Shown: piece by piece, positions 7,861 to 16,301 of the stretch | Numbering within the stretch: position 1 is the stretch's first letter | Layout: every line of letters begins with the position of its first letter | DNA from: CAIMUX01 sp964473865 | Lineage (GTDB): Bacteria > Eisenbacteria > RBG-16-71-46 > CAIMUX01 | Length of the DNA: 64,000 nt | Assembly (NCBI GenBank): GCA_964473865.1 | Contig: CAYYQN010000010.1 | Location: 1 to 64,000 of the forward strand | Direction of reading: 5' to 3' | The notes under the pieces: generated by a model | Told to the model about the DNA's origin: nothing | Database searches by the model: none | The model's input: only the letters and a program-made list of their open reading frames with translations | Program-made: the position numbers and the translations under genes

Positions 7861-9315
7861 ATGAATGAGAAGCCGAATCCGCAGCAGATCCTCTCGGAGA
7901 TGCTCCAGAAGGGGACCCTGCGCGCGCTGGACCGCAACGTGGTGGATGTCTGCACCATTACGCAGAACACCGACAGCTCCTCGGCGGAGCTTTCCTCCGT
8001 GATCATGCGCGATGCGGCCCTATCCGCGAACCTGATCGCCACCGCCAACTCCATCTCCTACGCCGGCGTCGAGACGGTGCGAACGATCTCCGCGGCCGTG
8101 ATCCGACTCGGCTTCGACAAGGTTCGGGCGCTGGCCCTCGGGCTGACCATCTTCAAGATGGCCGGGCAGGGCGCCAACACTCCGGACCTCTACCGGATGT
8201 ACGCCGGCAGCTACTTCGCGGGATCGCTCGCCATGGAGCTGCTGCGCCGCAAGGGGCAGCCCAACGCCGAGGAGGGGTTCGTGGCCGGCCTGCTCCTGCA
8301 GGTGCCCCGACTGCTTCTCGCCAACACCTTTCCGCAACAGTACAAGGAGACGGAACGCCTGCTCGCGCAGGAGGATCTTTCCTTCGAGACCGCGTGCCAC
8401 CGGGTCTTCGGCATCGAATACTCGGTGGTTCGTCGCGCCGTGCTCGCGCACTGGCACCTGCAGGACGAGCTTCCGACTCCCTCGCGCGAGCTCGAGACCG
8501 AGAAGAATGCGCGCGCGCAGCTGATCGAGGAGGCCGGCCAGCTCGCCGACATGGTCTTCGGCAACACCGGCGGCGGCGAGGAGCGTCTGAAGCGCGCAGA
8601 GCAGCGCATCGCCGGGCTGCTCGGACAGGATTCATTCTCGGCGGACGAGCTGATCCGCGAGACCACCGCGCGCGACGACAACATCAGCCGGTTCTTCCGC
8701 CTGACCCCCCGGGATGTCGAGATGATGGTGAAGATCGTGCAGTGGGGTCGGGTGAGCGCGGCGCAGATCGCGGCCAGCCTCACGCTCGGTTCCGCGCAGC
8801 AGCAGCTCGAAGAGGCGGGGGAGGCGCCCGAAGTCGCGATCGGGAACTACCTGACCGAGATGATGCACCTCTGCCGGCGAGGCGCGGACATCAACCACCT
8901 CCTCCTCATGGCCCAGGAAGCGGCGTTTCGCTGCGCCCGCCCGGACCATGTCATCCTGGCCCTGCTCGATCCGGCGCAAACCGTCCTGCGCGGCCGTTTC
9001 CATGCCGGAGCCCGCGGGAAGATCCCGCCCGCGGTCGTCACCGTGGAGATGGTGCGGAAGGACTCGCCCCTCGTGCAGTGCCTGCTGTCGCACAACGGCT
9101 GGCGGGGCACGATCAGTCCCGATGTCTGGGGCCGGGAGCTCATCGAAGAGACCCGCGCCCGGCATGCGATGATCGCGCCCATCTTCGCTCACGACAAGCC
9201 GATCGGACTGCAGCTTCTCACTCGCAGTGCCGACGAGCCGTTTTCGAAGCAGGAGCAGTCCTGGCTGGAGGCGATCACGGGCAGCCTGGGCGTGGGGTTC
9301 GAGCGACAACGTTGA
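7861..9315 (+). CDS. HDOD domain protein with C-terminal GAF-like domain
   Basis: The 484-residue protein has an N-terminal HDOD domain (about 10-220), recognisable from IMRDAALSANLIATANS, then TISAAVIRLGFDKVRALALG and GFVAGLLLQVPRLLLA. HDOD proteins are catalytically inactive relatives of HD phosphohydrolases used as signalling scaffolds. The C-terminal third (about 320-484) looks like a GAF sensor (HVILALLDPAQTVLRGRFHAG; ARHAMIAPIFAHDKPIGLQLL). No metal-binding HD pair was found. It is convergent with the sensor kinase gene that begins 23 bases beyond its stop. A role in signal integration is an inference. Confidence 0.82.
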   Translation: MNEKPNPQQILSEMLQKGTLRALDRNVVDVCTITQNTDSSSAELSSVIMRDAALSANLIATANSISYAGVETVRTISAAVIRLGFDKVRALALGLTIFKMAGQGANTPDLYRMYAGSYFAGSLAMELLRRKGQPNAEEGFVAGLLLQVPRLLLANTFPQQYKETERLLAQEDLSFETACHRVFGIEYSVVRRAVLAHWHLQDELPTPSRELETEKNARAQLIEEAGQLADMVFGNTGGGEERLKRAEQRIAGLLGQDSFSADELIRETTARDDNISRFFRLTPRDVEMMVKIVQWGRVSAAQIAASLTLGSAQQQLEEAGEAPEVAIGNYLTEMMHLCRRGADINHLLLMAQEAAFRCARPDHVILALLDPAQTVLRGRFHAGARGKIPPAVVTVEMVRKDSPLVQCLLSHNGWRGTISPDVWGRELIEETRARHAMIAPIFAHDKPIGLQLLTRSADEPFSKQEQSWLEAITGSLGVGFERQR

Positions 9316-9321
9316 ATCGCG

Positions 9322-9354
9322 CCGCGCCGCGCCCGGAGTCAGGCGGCGGCGCGG
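9322..9354. terminator. GC-rich hairpin between convergent genes
   Basis: CCGCGCCGC (9322-9330) and GCGGCGCGG (9346-9354) form a perfect 9-bp stem between the convergent HDOD and kinase genes. There is no U-tract on either side and it overlaps the kinase 3' end, so a terminator role is only possible. Confidence 0.3.
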
Positions 9355-10910
9355 TCTTCTCCAACGTCCGCGGACGGGGCAGGCGCCGCCGCGGCCGCCC
9401 GGGTGAATCGCGCGGTGAACCGGAAGCAGCTCCCCTGCCCGACGTGGCTCTCCACCCAGATTCGGCCATGCATCAGCCCCACGAGCTGGGTGGAAATAGC
9501 CAGGCCCAACCCGGTTCCTCCGTAACGCCGGGTCGTGGAACCATCCCCCTGCGTGAACGACTCGAAGATCGCCGCCTGCTTCTCCGGCGGAATGCCGATT
9601 CCGGTGTCCCGCACCGAGAAGAGGAGCTCATCCCCATCGCCGGACGATCCTCCCGGCTCCACGTTGATCCGGACCTCACCCACCGGAGTGAACTTGATGG
9701 CGTTTCCAACGAGATTGACCAGGATTTGCTGTAGCCGTCCGGGGTCGCCCACCACCCGCTCGGGAATAACCGGGGATACCTCGCAGGCCAGGCTCAGGCC
9801 CTTCTCGGTCGCTCGCATCTGCAGGCCGCGGGTGGACTGAGCCAGGCACTCCCGCAGCGAGAACTCCCGCAGGTCCAGCTCGAGCTTGCCCGCCTCGATC
9901 TTGGAGAAGTCGAGGATGTCATTGATGATCTCGAGAAGCGAATCGGCGGACGCTTTGACGGTGTCGAGATACTCCCGCTGCTCGTCCGTCAATTCGGTGT
10001 CGAGGGTCAACTCGGTCAGCCCGAGGATCGCATTCATCGGGGTGCGGATCTCATGGCTCATGTTGGCGAGAAACTGCCCCTTGGCCACGGCGGCCGCCTC
10101 CGCCCGCTCGGTGGTCTGCTGCAGCTCCGCGTTGGCCTGGACCAGCTCCGCCGTCCGCGCGGCCACCTCTTCTTCCAGGTTCTCCCGGTGTCTTTCCAGC
10201 TCGGAGTCGCGCTGTTGCACCTGGGTGAGCATCTCGTTGAACCACTCGATGACGGCGCCGATCTCGTCCTGTCCGCCGGGCTCCGCGCGCAGGGAGTAGT
10301 TGCGGTCCCGGGAGACGATGCGCGCGGTCTGGGCCAGGCGCAGCAACGGCCGGGAGAACTGCTTCTGCAGCGAGGAGGAGAGGGCCCAAGCCAGCAGCGT
10401 GAGCCCGATCAGGCAAAGCCCCGCGATCCGCAAGGCCCGCCCCAGCACCGCCGACAGCGGCGTCACCTCGGACTGCAGATAGAGCGTGCCAATCCGTTCG
10501 CCGAGCAGGTAGATACCCTGGTACAGATGCAGCCGGTCCCTTTCGAACCGTTGTCCATCGGGCGCCAGCGGCGGAAGAGAGACCCGCCCGCCGACATCCG
10601 GCCGCACCCAGGTGGCGTAGGGAAGTCCGTGTTGGTCATAGATCCGGCCACACAGCACGTTTCCGCTCGCGCCGAGGGCGGAGAGGATCTCGGTCGCGGT
10701 GGCGACGTCGTTGAAGGTGATCGCGCCGGTGCTGTTCGCACCCAACACCGCTCCCAGGGTGGAAAGCCGCTGCAGCGTCGCCCCCCGGGTCCCGACCAGT
10801 TCCCAGGTCACGAAGCCCACGGAGGCGATCACCAGGATGGCCGCGCTCACGGCGACGATCAGGGCCGTCAGCCTCCTCCCGATGGAGCGTTCCAGATAGC
10901 GCCACCTCAA
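9339..10910 (-). CDS. membrane sensor histidine kinase with CHASE8-like, HAMP, HisKA and HATPase domains
   Basis: The 523-residue kinase has a membrane segment near residues 14-36, a periplasmic domain with the CHASE8-like motif ANSTGAITFNDVATATEIL, a second membrane segment near 165-185, a HAMP domain, a coiled coil, then the H-box MSHEIRTPMNAILG near residue 288 and an ATPase domain with DTGIGIPPE and GTGLGLAIS. All catalytic elements are present. No receiver domain is attached and no response regulator gene is adjacent. The start overlaps the yfiR-like stop by 4 bases (ATGA), so the receptor, YfiR-like protein and kinase are one transcription unit. Confidence 0.9.
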   Translation of the reverse strand: MRWRYLERSIGRRLTALIVAVSAAILVIASVGFVTWELVGTRGATLQRLSTLGAVLGANSTGAITFNDVATATEILSALGASGNVLCGRIYDQHGLPYATWVRPDVGGRVSLPPLAPDGQRFERDRLHLYQGIYLLGERIGTLYLQSEVTPLSAVLGRALRIAGLCLIGLTLLAWALSSSLQKQFSRPLLRLAQTARIVSRDRNYSLRAEPGGQDEIGAVIEWFNEMLTQVQQRDSELERHRENLEEEVAARTAELVQANAELQQTTERAEAAAVAKGQFLANMSHEIRTPMNAILGLTELTLDTELTDEQREYLDTVKASADSLLEIINDILDFSKIEAGKLELDLREFSLRECLAQSTRGLQMRATEKGLSLACEVSPVIPERVVGDPGRLQQILVNLVGNAIKFTPVGEVRINVEPGGSSGDGDELLFSVRDTGIGIPPEKQAAIFESFTQGDGSTTRRYGGTGLGLAISTQLVGLMHGRIWVESHVGQGSCFRFTARFTRAAAAAPAPSADVGEDRAAA

Positions 10911-11485
10911 CCGCGCGCTCCTCCCCGCGGACGCGCCACCCCGAGCAGGCGGGAGTTGAGCCGCAACCCGGCCCCGTTCGTGGCCTCCGTGTTGACCTGG
11001 AAGCGGACCTGATCATCCTCCGTGAACAGCAGAATGCCTCCCCCTTCCTCCAGGAACCGGTCCGACTCGCCAACCGTCAGCACCCCCTGCAGGCGAATCG
11101 GGTCCAACACCTCCCGCGGGGTGCGGCGCTCGTCGGATCCGAAGAAGAGCACCTGGCAGCGCCCCGGGCGCCCTCCCGCAACGACGTGGACTACCTCGAA
11201 CGGGCGCCCGTCCACCTGCTTCCCGGCCACGGTCCGTTCGAGCGCGCCGTCAAAGGGATCCCGTCCCAAAATCCCGATCCGGATCGGAGCACCGTCGGAA
11301 TCGAAGGTCCCGGCCGGCCAGGTGACGAACTTGGCGAAGTTGTACAGGAACGCGGCCTTGACCTGGTATTCGGACGGCGCTCCGCCCTGACCTCCCGTCA
11401 CCACGGTGCTGACGAGGGCCAAGGCGAGCAGCAGAATCACGCCCCGACGGGCGGTTCCGCTAGTAGCGCCAGGTCGCGGCTGCAT
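10907..11485 (-). CDS. YfiR family (DUF4154) periplasmic protein
   Basis: The 192-residue protein has a signal peptide (GVILLLALALVSTVVTG region) and the DUF4154 core YQVKAAFLYNFAKFVTWP, followed by IRIGILGRDPFDGALE and CQVLFF. YfiR proteins are periplasmic regulators of inner-membrane signalling proteins; in Pseudomonas YfiR inhibits a diguanylate cyclase. Here the partner is probably the HAMP kinase encoded immediately downstream. The start lies within the last 26 bases of the receptor gene, giving tight translational coupling. Confidence 0.85.
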   Translation of the reverse strand: MQPRPGATSGTARRGVILLLALALVSTVVTGGQGGAPSEYQVKAAFLYNFAKFVTWPAGTFDSDGAPIRIGILGRDPFDGALERTVAGKQVDGRPFEVVHVVAGGRPGRCQVLFFGSDERRTPREVLDPIRLQGVLTVGESDRFLEEGGGILLFTEDDQVRFQVNTEATNGAGLRLNSRLLGVARPRGGARG

Positions 11486-13592
11486 ACCCGCTGCGTTCCA
11501 CCACCGTACTCGGCCTCTTGCTTTCGGACATGAACTCGGCGTGACGCGGCGCGAGCAGGTCGCGCCCGGTCAGCGAGAGCTCGAGCGCACGCAGCGGCGA
11601 CCAGGCCACCCGCGCGTCCATCGTCGTGTACCCGTCGACTCCGAGATCCGCCAGGCGGTCCGCAAATCGCAGCACCAGATCCAGCTGGGTGGCGCGGCCG
11701 GCATCCAGGCTGGCGTGCACCGACCCCATGTGCTTCGGGCTCGTTCCGCTCCTCTCGCCCAGGGCTCCGACACACTCGTTCTCGTCGAATCGGATTCCGA
11801 GGTAGGAATAGACCGCCCGAACGTGGAGACGCGACAACGGACGCCAGTCGACGGCTCCCTCAGCGCCGTGGCTGGTGGCGTCCAGGTTGTTCACCAGCAG
11901 CAACGGAAGCTCGACGTAGGGGTCGGCCCCCACGTGGAAGTCCAAAGAACCGGTTCGATAGGTCCGGAGCCGTTCGTAGCGACTCAAGTAGGCCGCGATG
12001 TCGAGCGACAGCCGCCGGGTCAGGAGCAGGCGGTACCCCCCCTCGGCGGAGGTCAGCACCTCGCTGCGGAAGTCCGGGTCCCCGATCAGGACCGCCACCA
12101 ACGGAAACGCCGTCGGGTTCTTGGGGTCTCCGGGAGGCATCGCGTACATGGCCAGGCGCCCGTCATGCTCGGCCCGCGAAGGAGAACGAACCGCCCGGGA
12201 AACGGCCAGCCAGGCGGATTGGCCCGCCGCGGGCGTGAAGGCGAGCCGGGCGTTGGGCTGGATCTCGAAGCCGGAGTAGTCGTTGTGATCCAGCTTCGTT
12301 CCGACCGTCACCCGCAGCCGATCAGACGCCAGGGACAGGTCCCCCTGCGCGAAGGCGCTCGGAATGTCGTCCGTGCGGCTCCAGCGACCACCGCGAATAT
12401 CAACGAAGGAGGTGCGATCCAGATGATCGCGCGTGACCCGGTACCCCACTCCCCACACCAGGCCGAGGTCCTTCCGCGGCCGGAGGGAGTGCTGCAGGTC
12501 GATATCGAAAGTCCGGCGATCCTCCCCGAACAACGAATCGTGCCGGCCGGTGTGATCAAAGTAGACCTGAAGAGCGAGTTCCGATCCGGTCTGCAGGTGG
12601 TGGGTCCATCGGCCGAGGAGGTTGCCGCCCGCCTGGTCCCGCCGGGTGCCCAGGGTGTCCTCGTAGCCGCGCTCGGCTCCGGGGAGGATGAGCTCGAGAT
12701 CGGTGGCGGTGTCGTAGAGATCCCCCTGAAGGGTGTAGGAATCGGCCCCGGTTGGTGAGAGATCGGCCCGGAACCCGCCCCGCACCGCATCCCACCAGCC
12801 GCCGAACCGTTCGTCGTCCGGCTCGAGGGCCGTCTGATGGCGGAACCCCTTCGCGTAGACGCGCGCGGCCCCGTTCCCGCCGAGGCGTCCGCCCCATCGC
12901 ACGGTGCCGAAGGCCCGATCGGCGTCCCCACCCCCGGCCGTGATCAAGCCGCCGGTCGTCGCACGGGAGTCGGCCGTGATGATGTTGATCACGCCGTTCA
13001 CGGCGTTGATCCCCCAGAGCGTGGCGCCGGGCCCGCGGATCACTTCGATCCGGTCGATGTCCTCGAGCACGAGATCCTGGACGTCCCAGTAGACTCCGGA
13101 GAAGAGCGGGGTGTAGACACTGCGTCCGTCGATGAGAACCAGGAGTTTGTTGTCCACCTCGCTGGTGAATCCGCGGGAGGCCACGGCCCAGCTGTCGGAC
13201 GTCACCCGGCCGACGTGAATCCCGGGAACGAGGCGCAGGGCGTCGGCGACGGTGGTGCATCCCGCGCGGCGGATCTCAACCCCAGTAAGGACGTAGATGG
13301 CCGCGGACGCTTCCGACAACGGCTCCGCCTTCTTTGACACCGATGTGACCTTGACGGAGATCAATTCCTCCAGGCTCATCTCGGAGAGGTCTTTCGGCGC
13401 GGCCGGCGCAGGCGAGGCGGCAACGCCGGCCGGGGCCGGGGTGGGAGAGCCTCCCGAGTCGGCCGGCAGCTGGCCGGCGCGGCTCGGCGGCCCCCCGCTC
13501 ACGAGCAGGATGAGGAAACCTAGGCGCGTTACCGCCCGCAGGGCCCTCAGCAACGGGCCCGCAGCGGCACTGCGGATATGCGTCGACGACAT
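11460..13592 (-). CDS. TonB-dependent outer-membrane receptor
   Basis: The 710-residue protein has a hydrophobic leader, a Pro/Ala-rich linker, then a TonB-box-like and plug region beginning LSEMSLEELISVKVTSVSKK and continuing with IRRAGCTTVADALRLVPGIHV, IDGRSVYTP and DIDRIEVIRGPGATLWG, followed by a 22-strand-type barrel that ends in the terminal aromatic pattern AAATWRY. GGAGGGG precedes the ATG closely. It heads a receptor / YfiR-like / kinase operon, so it may act as a transducing receptor that reports ligand binding rather than only as an importer. The ligand is unknown. Confidence 0.9.
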   Translation of the reverse strand: MSSTHIRSAAAGPLLRALRAVTRLGFLILLVSGGPPSRAGQLPADSGGSPTPAPAGVAASPAPAAPKDLSEMSLEELISVKVTSVSKKAEPLSEASAAIYVLTGVEIRRAGCTTVADALRLVPGIHVGRVTSDSWAVASRGFTSEVDNKLLVLIDGRSVYTPLFSGVYWDVQDLVLEDIDRIEVIRGPGATLWGINAVNGVINIITADSRATTGGLITAGGGDADRAFGTVRWGGRLGGNGAARVYAKGFRHQTALEPDDERFGGWWDAVRGGFRADLSPTGADSYTLQGDLYDTATDLELILPGAERGYEDTLGTRRDQAGGNLLGRWTHHLQTGSELALQVYFDHTGRHDSLFGEDRRTFDIDLQHSLRPRKDLGLVWGVGYRVTRDHLDRTSFVDIRGGRWSRTDDIPSAFAQGDLSLASDRLRVTVGTKLDHNDYSGFEIQPNARLAFTPAAGQSAWLAVSRAVRSPSRAEHDGRLAMYAMPPGDPKNPTAFPLVAVLIGDPDFRSEVLTSAEGGYRLLLTRRLSLDIAAYLSRYERLRTYRTGSLDFHVGADPYVELPLLLVNNLDATSHGAEGAVDWRPLSRLHVRAVYSYLGIRFDENECVGALGERSGTSPKHMGSVHASLDAGRATQLDLVLRFADRLADLGVDGYTTMDARVAWSPLRALELSLTGRDLLAPRHAEFMSESKRPSTVVERSGYAAATWRY

Positions 13593-14010
13593 ATCCCCTC
13601 CGGAGGAAACGAGATCGATGGCCGGCCACCCCCGCGGGCGCTTCGGCCGGATCCCCGCCTGGGGGGCGGAAACCGCGATGGTCCAGGACTATCGTCGGCC
13701 GCCGGGACCGGCTTCCTTAGCCTGGTGGGTCGCCCCCGTCCCGCAGGGAGGAACGAATCACGGGACCCGATGCCGGACCGGTCGATCGACCATCGATCCG
13801 GCCCGGGCCCCGGAATCCAGCCGCCTTTCATCTTCAGAGCCCGTCCGCCCGAGCCGACAACTTGAACGGAATTCCAGGGAGGACGCAGGAACCACCGGGC
13901 GTGATCCACCGGTCCCGTCTCATGCGCCCGCGCCCGTGACGAGCCCCGACCCGGCGGCGACTCCGGCCGGAAGCCCTCGTGCGAGGTTGCAGGATGGGGG
14001 AGTAGAAGCC
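13593..14010. other. divergent intergenic region
   Basis: This 418-base gap separates the receptor operon (minus) from the GAF/PAS sensor pair (plus). It must hold both promoters but I see no convincing -35/-10 or -24/-12 pair. GGATGGGGGAG just before 14011 is the ribosome binding site of the + strand gene. Confidence 0.4.
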
Positions 14011-14766
14011 ATGCCGTTTGATCTTTCGAGCTTCTCGATGTCGGACATGGTGACGTGCGGACGAGAGATACGGAGTCTGGGCACGGCCGCAACCTCCATG
14101 GAGGCGGCGGCCGCCGAGGTGGTCCAATACCTCGACGAACAGCTCATCGATCCGCATCTCGGATCGAAGTCCTGCGTGCTGGTGCGCCTGTTCAAGACGC
14201 ACGACTTTTCGCAGCTCGACGAGGGAGCTCGGCAATTCGCGGTCGGGATGATGCCCGAGGTGGCGGGTATGCCCAACTGCAAGTGCTTCACGCTTCTCGC
14301 CACCGCCGGCCTGGAGGAGGCATGGAAGACGCGCCGGGGTTCCCGGGGGCATCAGACCATCCCCCTGCCGAGCGCAGAAGTCGTCGAGAAGATCCCCATG
14401 ATGCGAAACCTGATCAAGCAGACCGGGATGGACGTGGGGACCCTCGTCAGACCGGATCCCTACCTCCTGCTGGACATGGCGCAACGGACCTTCAACGTCT
14501 TCTATGTCGCGGACGCGGAGGGCAGTCCCTACATTCCGGCGCAGGAGTCCTTCGTCAAGGCATACGGCGTGAAGTCGGTCTTGGGCTTCGGCGCGGCGCT
14601 TCCCTCCGGTGACGTCGAAGTCATCATCATCTTCTCGAGAACCCGCATCCCCCCGCAGACGGCGGGGCTCTTCCGTTCGCTGGCGTTGAGCGTGAAGATG
14701 GTGCTGCTCCCGTTCGAGCACGCGGTCTTTCCGGCCGACACCCGGCATGAGCGGGAGGCCGCATGA
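14011..14766 (+). CDS. stand-alone GAF-like sensor protein
   Basis: The 251-residue soluble protein starts MPFDLSSFSMSDMVTCGREI and resembles cytosolic sensor domains found next to PAS-histidine kinases, with a central segment SCVLVRLFKTHDFSQL and a distal RTFNVFYVADAEGSPY. It has no enzymatic motif. GGATGGGGGAG sets the start at 14011; longer in-frame readings upstream are not supported by a ribosome site. Its stop overlaps the start of the next gene by 4 bases, so the two products are made together and probably bind one another. Domain naming is by overall resemblance. Confidence 0.65.
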   Translation: MPFDLSSFSMSDMVTCGREIRSLGTAATSMEAAAAEVVQYLDEQLIDPHLGSKSCVLVRLFKTHDFSQLDEGARQFAVGMMPEVAGMPNCKCFTLLATAGLEEAWKTRRGSRGHQTIPLPSAEVVEKIPMMRNLIKQTGMDVGTLVRPDPYLLLDMAQRTFNVFYVADAEGSPYIPAQESFVKAYGVKSVLGFGAALPSGDVEVIIIFSRTRIPPQTAGLFRSLALSVKMVLLPFEHAVFPADTRHEREAA

Positions 14767-16211
14767 CCGACGGGGTGAGGATTGCGATTCTGGAAGGTCA
14801 GAAGCGATCCCTGGAGGAACTGCTGGCGACGGTGGAAGACTCCTTTCTCGAGGGTGCGCGGAAACTCGAGAAGGCCAACGCCGATCTGGCCCGGTTGGAC
14901 CGCCTCCACGCCGTCCTCGCTCAGGTGAACCAGACCCTGGTGCGGGCTCCGTCGTTGGATGAGTTTCTCGACGAGATCTGCAAGCACGCCGAGACCTGCG
15001 GCGGATTCACGCTGGCTTGGGTCTGCTGGTACGAGTGGCGGGAGGATGACGCCCGCGCAGTTGTCCGCGCGGGCAGCGCAAGGCCGGAGCAGTCGGATCT
15101 CCTGGAGGCTTCCGAGGACGGAGACCCCGACGGCAATCCGTTGAGCCGGTGCCTTAGCGAGGACGCTACGGTTGTCCTCTCCGAGACCGAAACGGCACAT
15201 TGGCGATCCCGCTGGCGCCTTCCTCCGTCCGTGGAGCTCAGCTCCTGCGCGGTTGCTTCCTTCCGGGTCGCCGGCCAGGTCCGGGGCGCCCTGGTGCTTG
15301 GCGCCCGGGAATCGGACTTCTTCCGCGCCCCCGAGGTCGCCTTGCTGGAGGAGATCTGCATGGACGTCTCCTTCGGCCTGGGCCATCTCGAAGAGGAGCG
15401 GCTGAGGACCAGCGCCGAAGCCGCTCTGCGCGAGGAGCGGGACTTGGCAGCTCTCTACCTGCGGATGGCGGGCACCATGATCGTGGCGCTCGGCGCGGAC
15501 GGCCGGGTTCTGCTGATCAACGACAAGGGTTGCGAAGTCCTGGGCTGGCAGCGGGCGGAACTGGTCGGCCGCGATTGGTTTGACGCGGTGATTCCGGAGC
15601 ACGCCCGGGCCGCGGTCCGTGAGGTGTTCGGCTACCACGTCGGCGGGTACGCAAACGCGCCCGAGTACTTCGAAAGCACGGTGCGGCGGAAGGACGGCGA
15701 AGAACGGCTGATCGCCTGGCACAACACGGTGATCAAGGACCAGGACGGCCGATTCTGGATGACCCTGAGTTCAGGCGAGGACGTGACGGAGCGGCTCCAG
15801 GTGGAGGCGGAATTGGCCGAGGCCCGCCGGCTGGATTCCGTCGGACGTCTGGCCGCCAGCATCGCCCGCGAGATCAGCGCGCCGGCTCAGTCCCTTGCTG
15901 ACCAGACGGCATTCCTCAAGGAATCGTTCACCACCCTGATTTCCCTGCTCGAGCGGTACAGGTCGGGCGGGTCCGCGCTCGGCGGGGCGGGAACCGATCC
16001 TGTCCGGGTTCAGGAAGTCGAGAAGGCGGAAGCGGATGCCGGTCTGGACCATCTGATCACCGAGATCCCCAAGGCTGTTGACCGGTCACTTCAGGAGATC
16101 CAGCGAGTGTCCCGGATCGTCCGGGCCATGGAGTACATGTCCCGACCGGACGTGCCGGAGCCGGAGCAAGGCGACATCCGGCCCGCGCTCGGGCCGACCT
16201 CAAGCGGGTAG
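14763..16211 (+). CDS. GAF-PAS sensor with degenerate histidine-kinase dimerisation domain
   Basis: The 482-residue protein has a short coiled coil, a GAF domain (about 50-210), a PAS domain (about 228-345, MAGTMIVALGADGRVLLIND) and a HisKA-like helix SVGRLAASIAREISAP. In this family the usual motif is GIAHEINTP; here Arg369 takes the place of the phospho-acceptor His. The protein stops at residue 482 after VRAMEYMSRPD, where an ATPase domain would normally begin, and no ATPase fragment follows in any frame before the next gene. It is therefore a pseudokinase or a truncated remnant. It is coupled to the upstream GAF-like gene. Confidence 0.8.
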   Translation: MTDGVRIAILEGQKRSLEELLATVEDSFLEGARKLEKANADLARLDRLHAVLAQVNQTLVRAPSLDEFLDEICKHAETCGGFTLAWVCWYEWREDDARAVVRAGSARPEQSDLLEASEDGDPDGNPLSRCLSEDATVVLSETETAHWRSRWRLPPSVELSSCAVASFRVAGQVRGALVLGARESDFFRAPEVALLEEICMDVSFGLGHLEEERLRTSAEAALREERDLAALYLRMAGTMIVALGADGRVLLINDKGCEVLGWQRAELVGRDWFDAVIPEHARAAVREVFGYHVGGYANAPEYFESTVRRKDGEERLIAWHNTVIKDQDGRFWMTLSSGEDVTERLQVEAELAEARRLDSVGRLAASIAREISAPAQSLADQTAFLKESFTTLISLLERYRSGGSALGGAGTDPVRVQEVEKAEADAGLDHLITEIPKAVDRSLQEIQRVSRIVRAMEYMSRPDVPEPEQGDIRPALGPTSSG

Positions 16212-16301
16212 CCGGCGGCAACCCGCCGAGCCACAGACCGGCCACCCCGCGGCAACACCGTCTTCCGGAGCGTCACCGCCGCGGCCGGCAACGCTCTCGT
16301 T

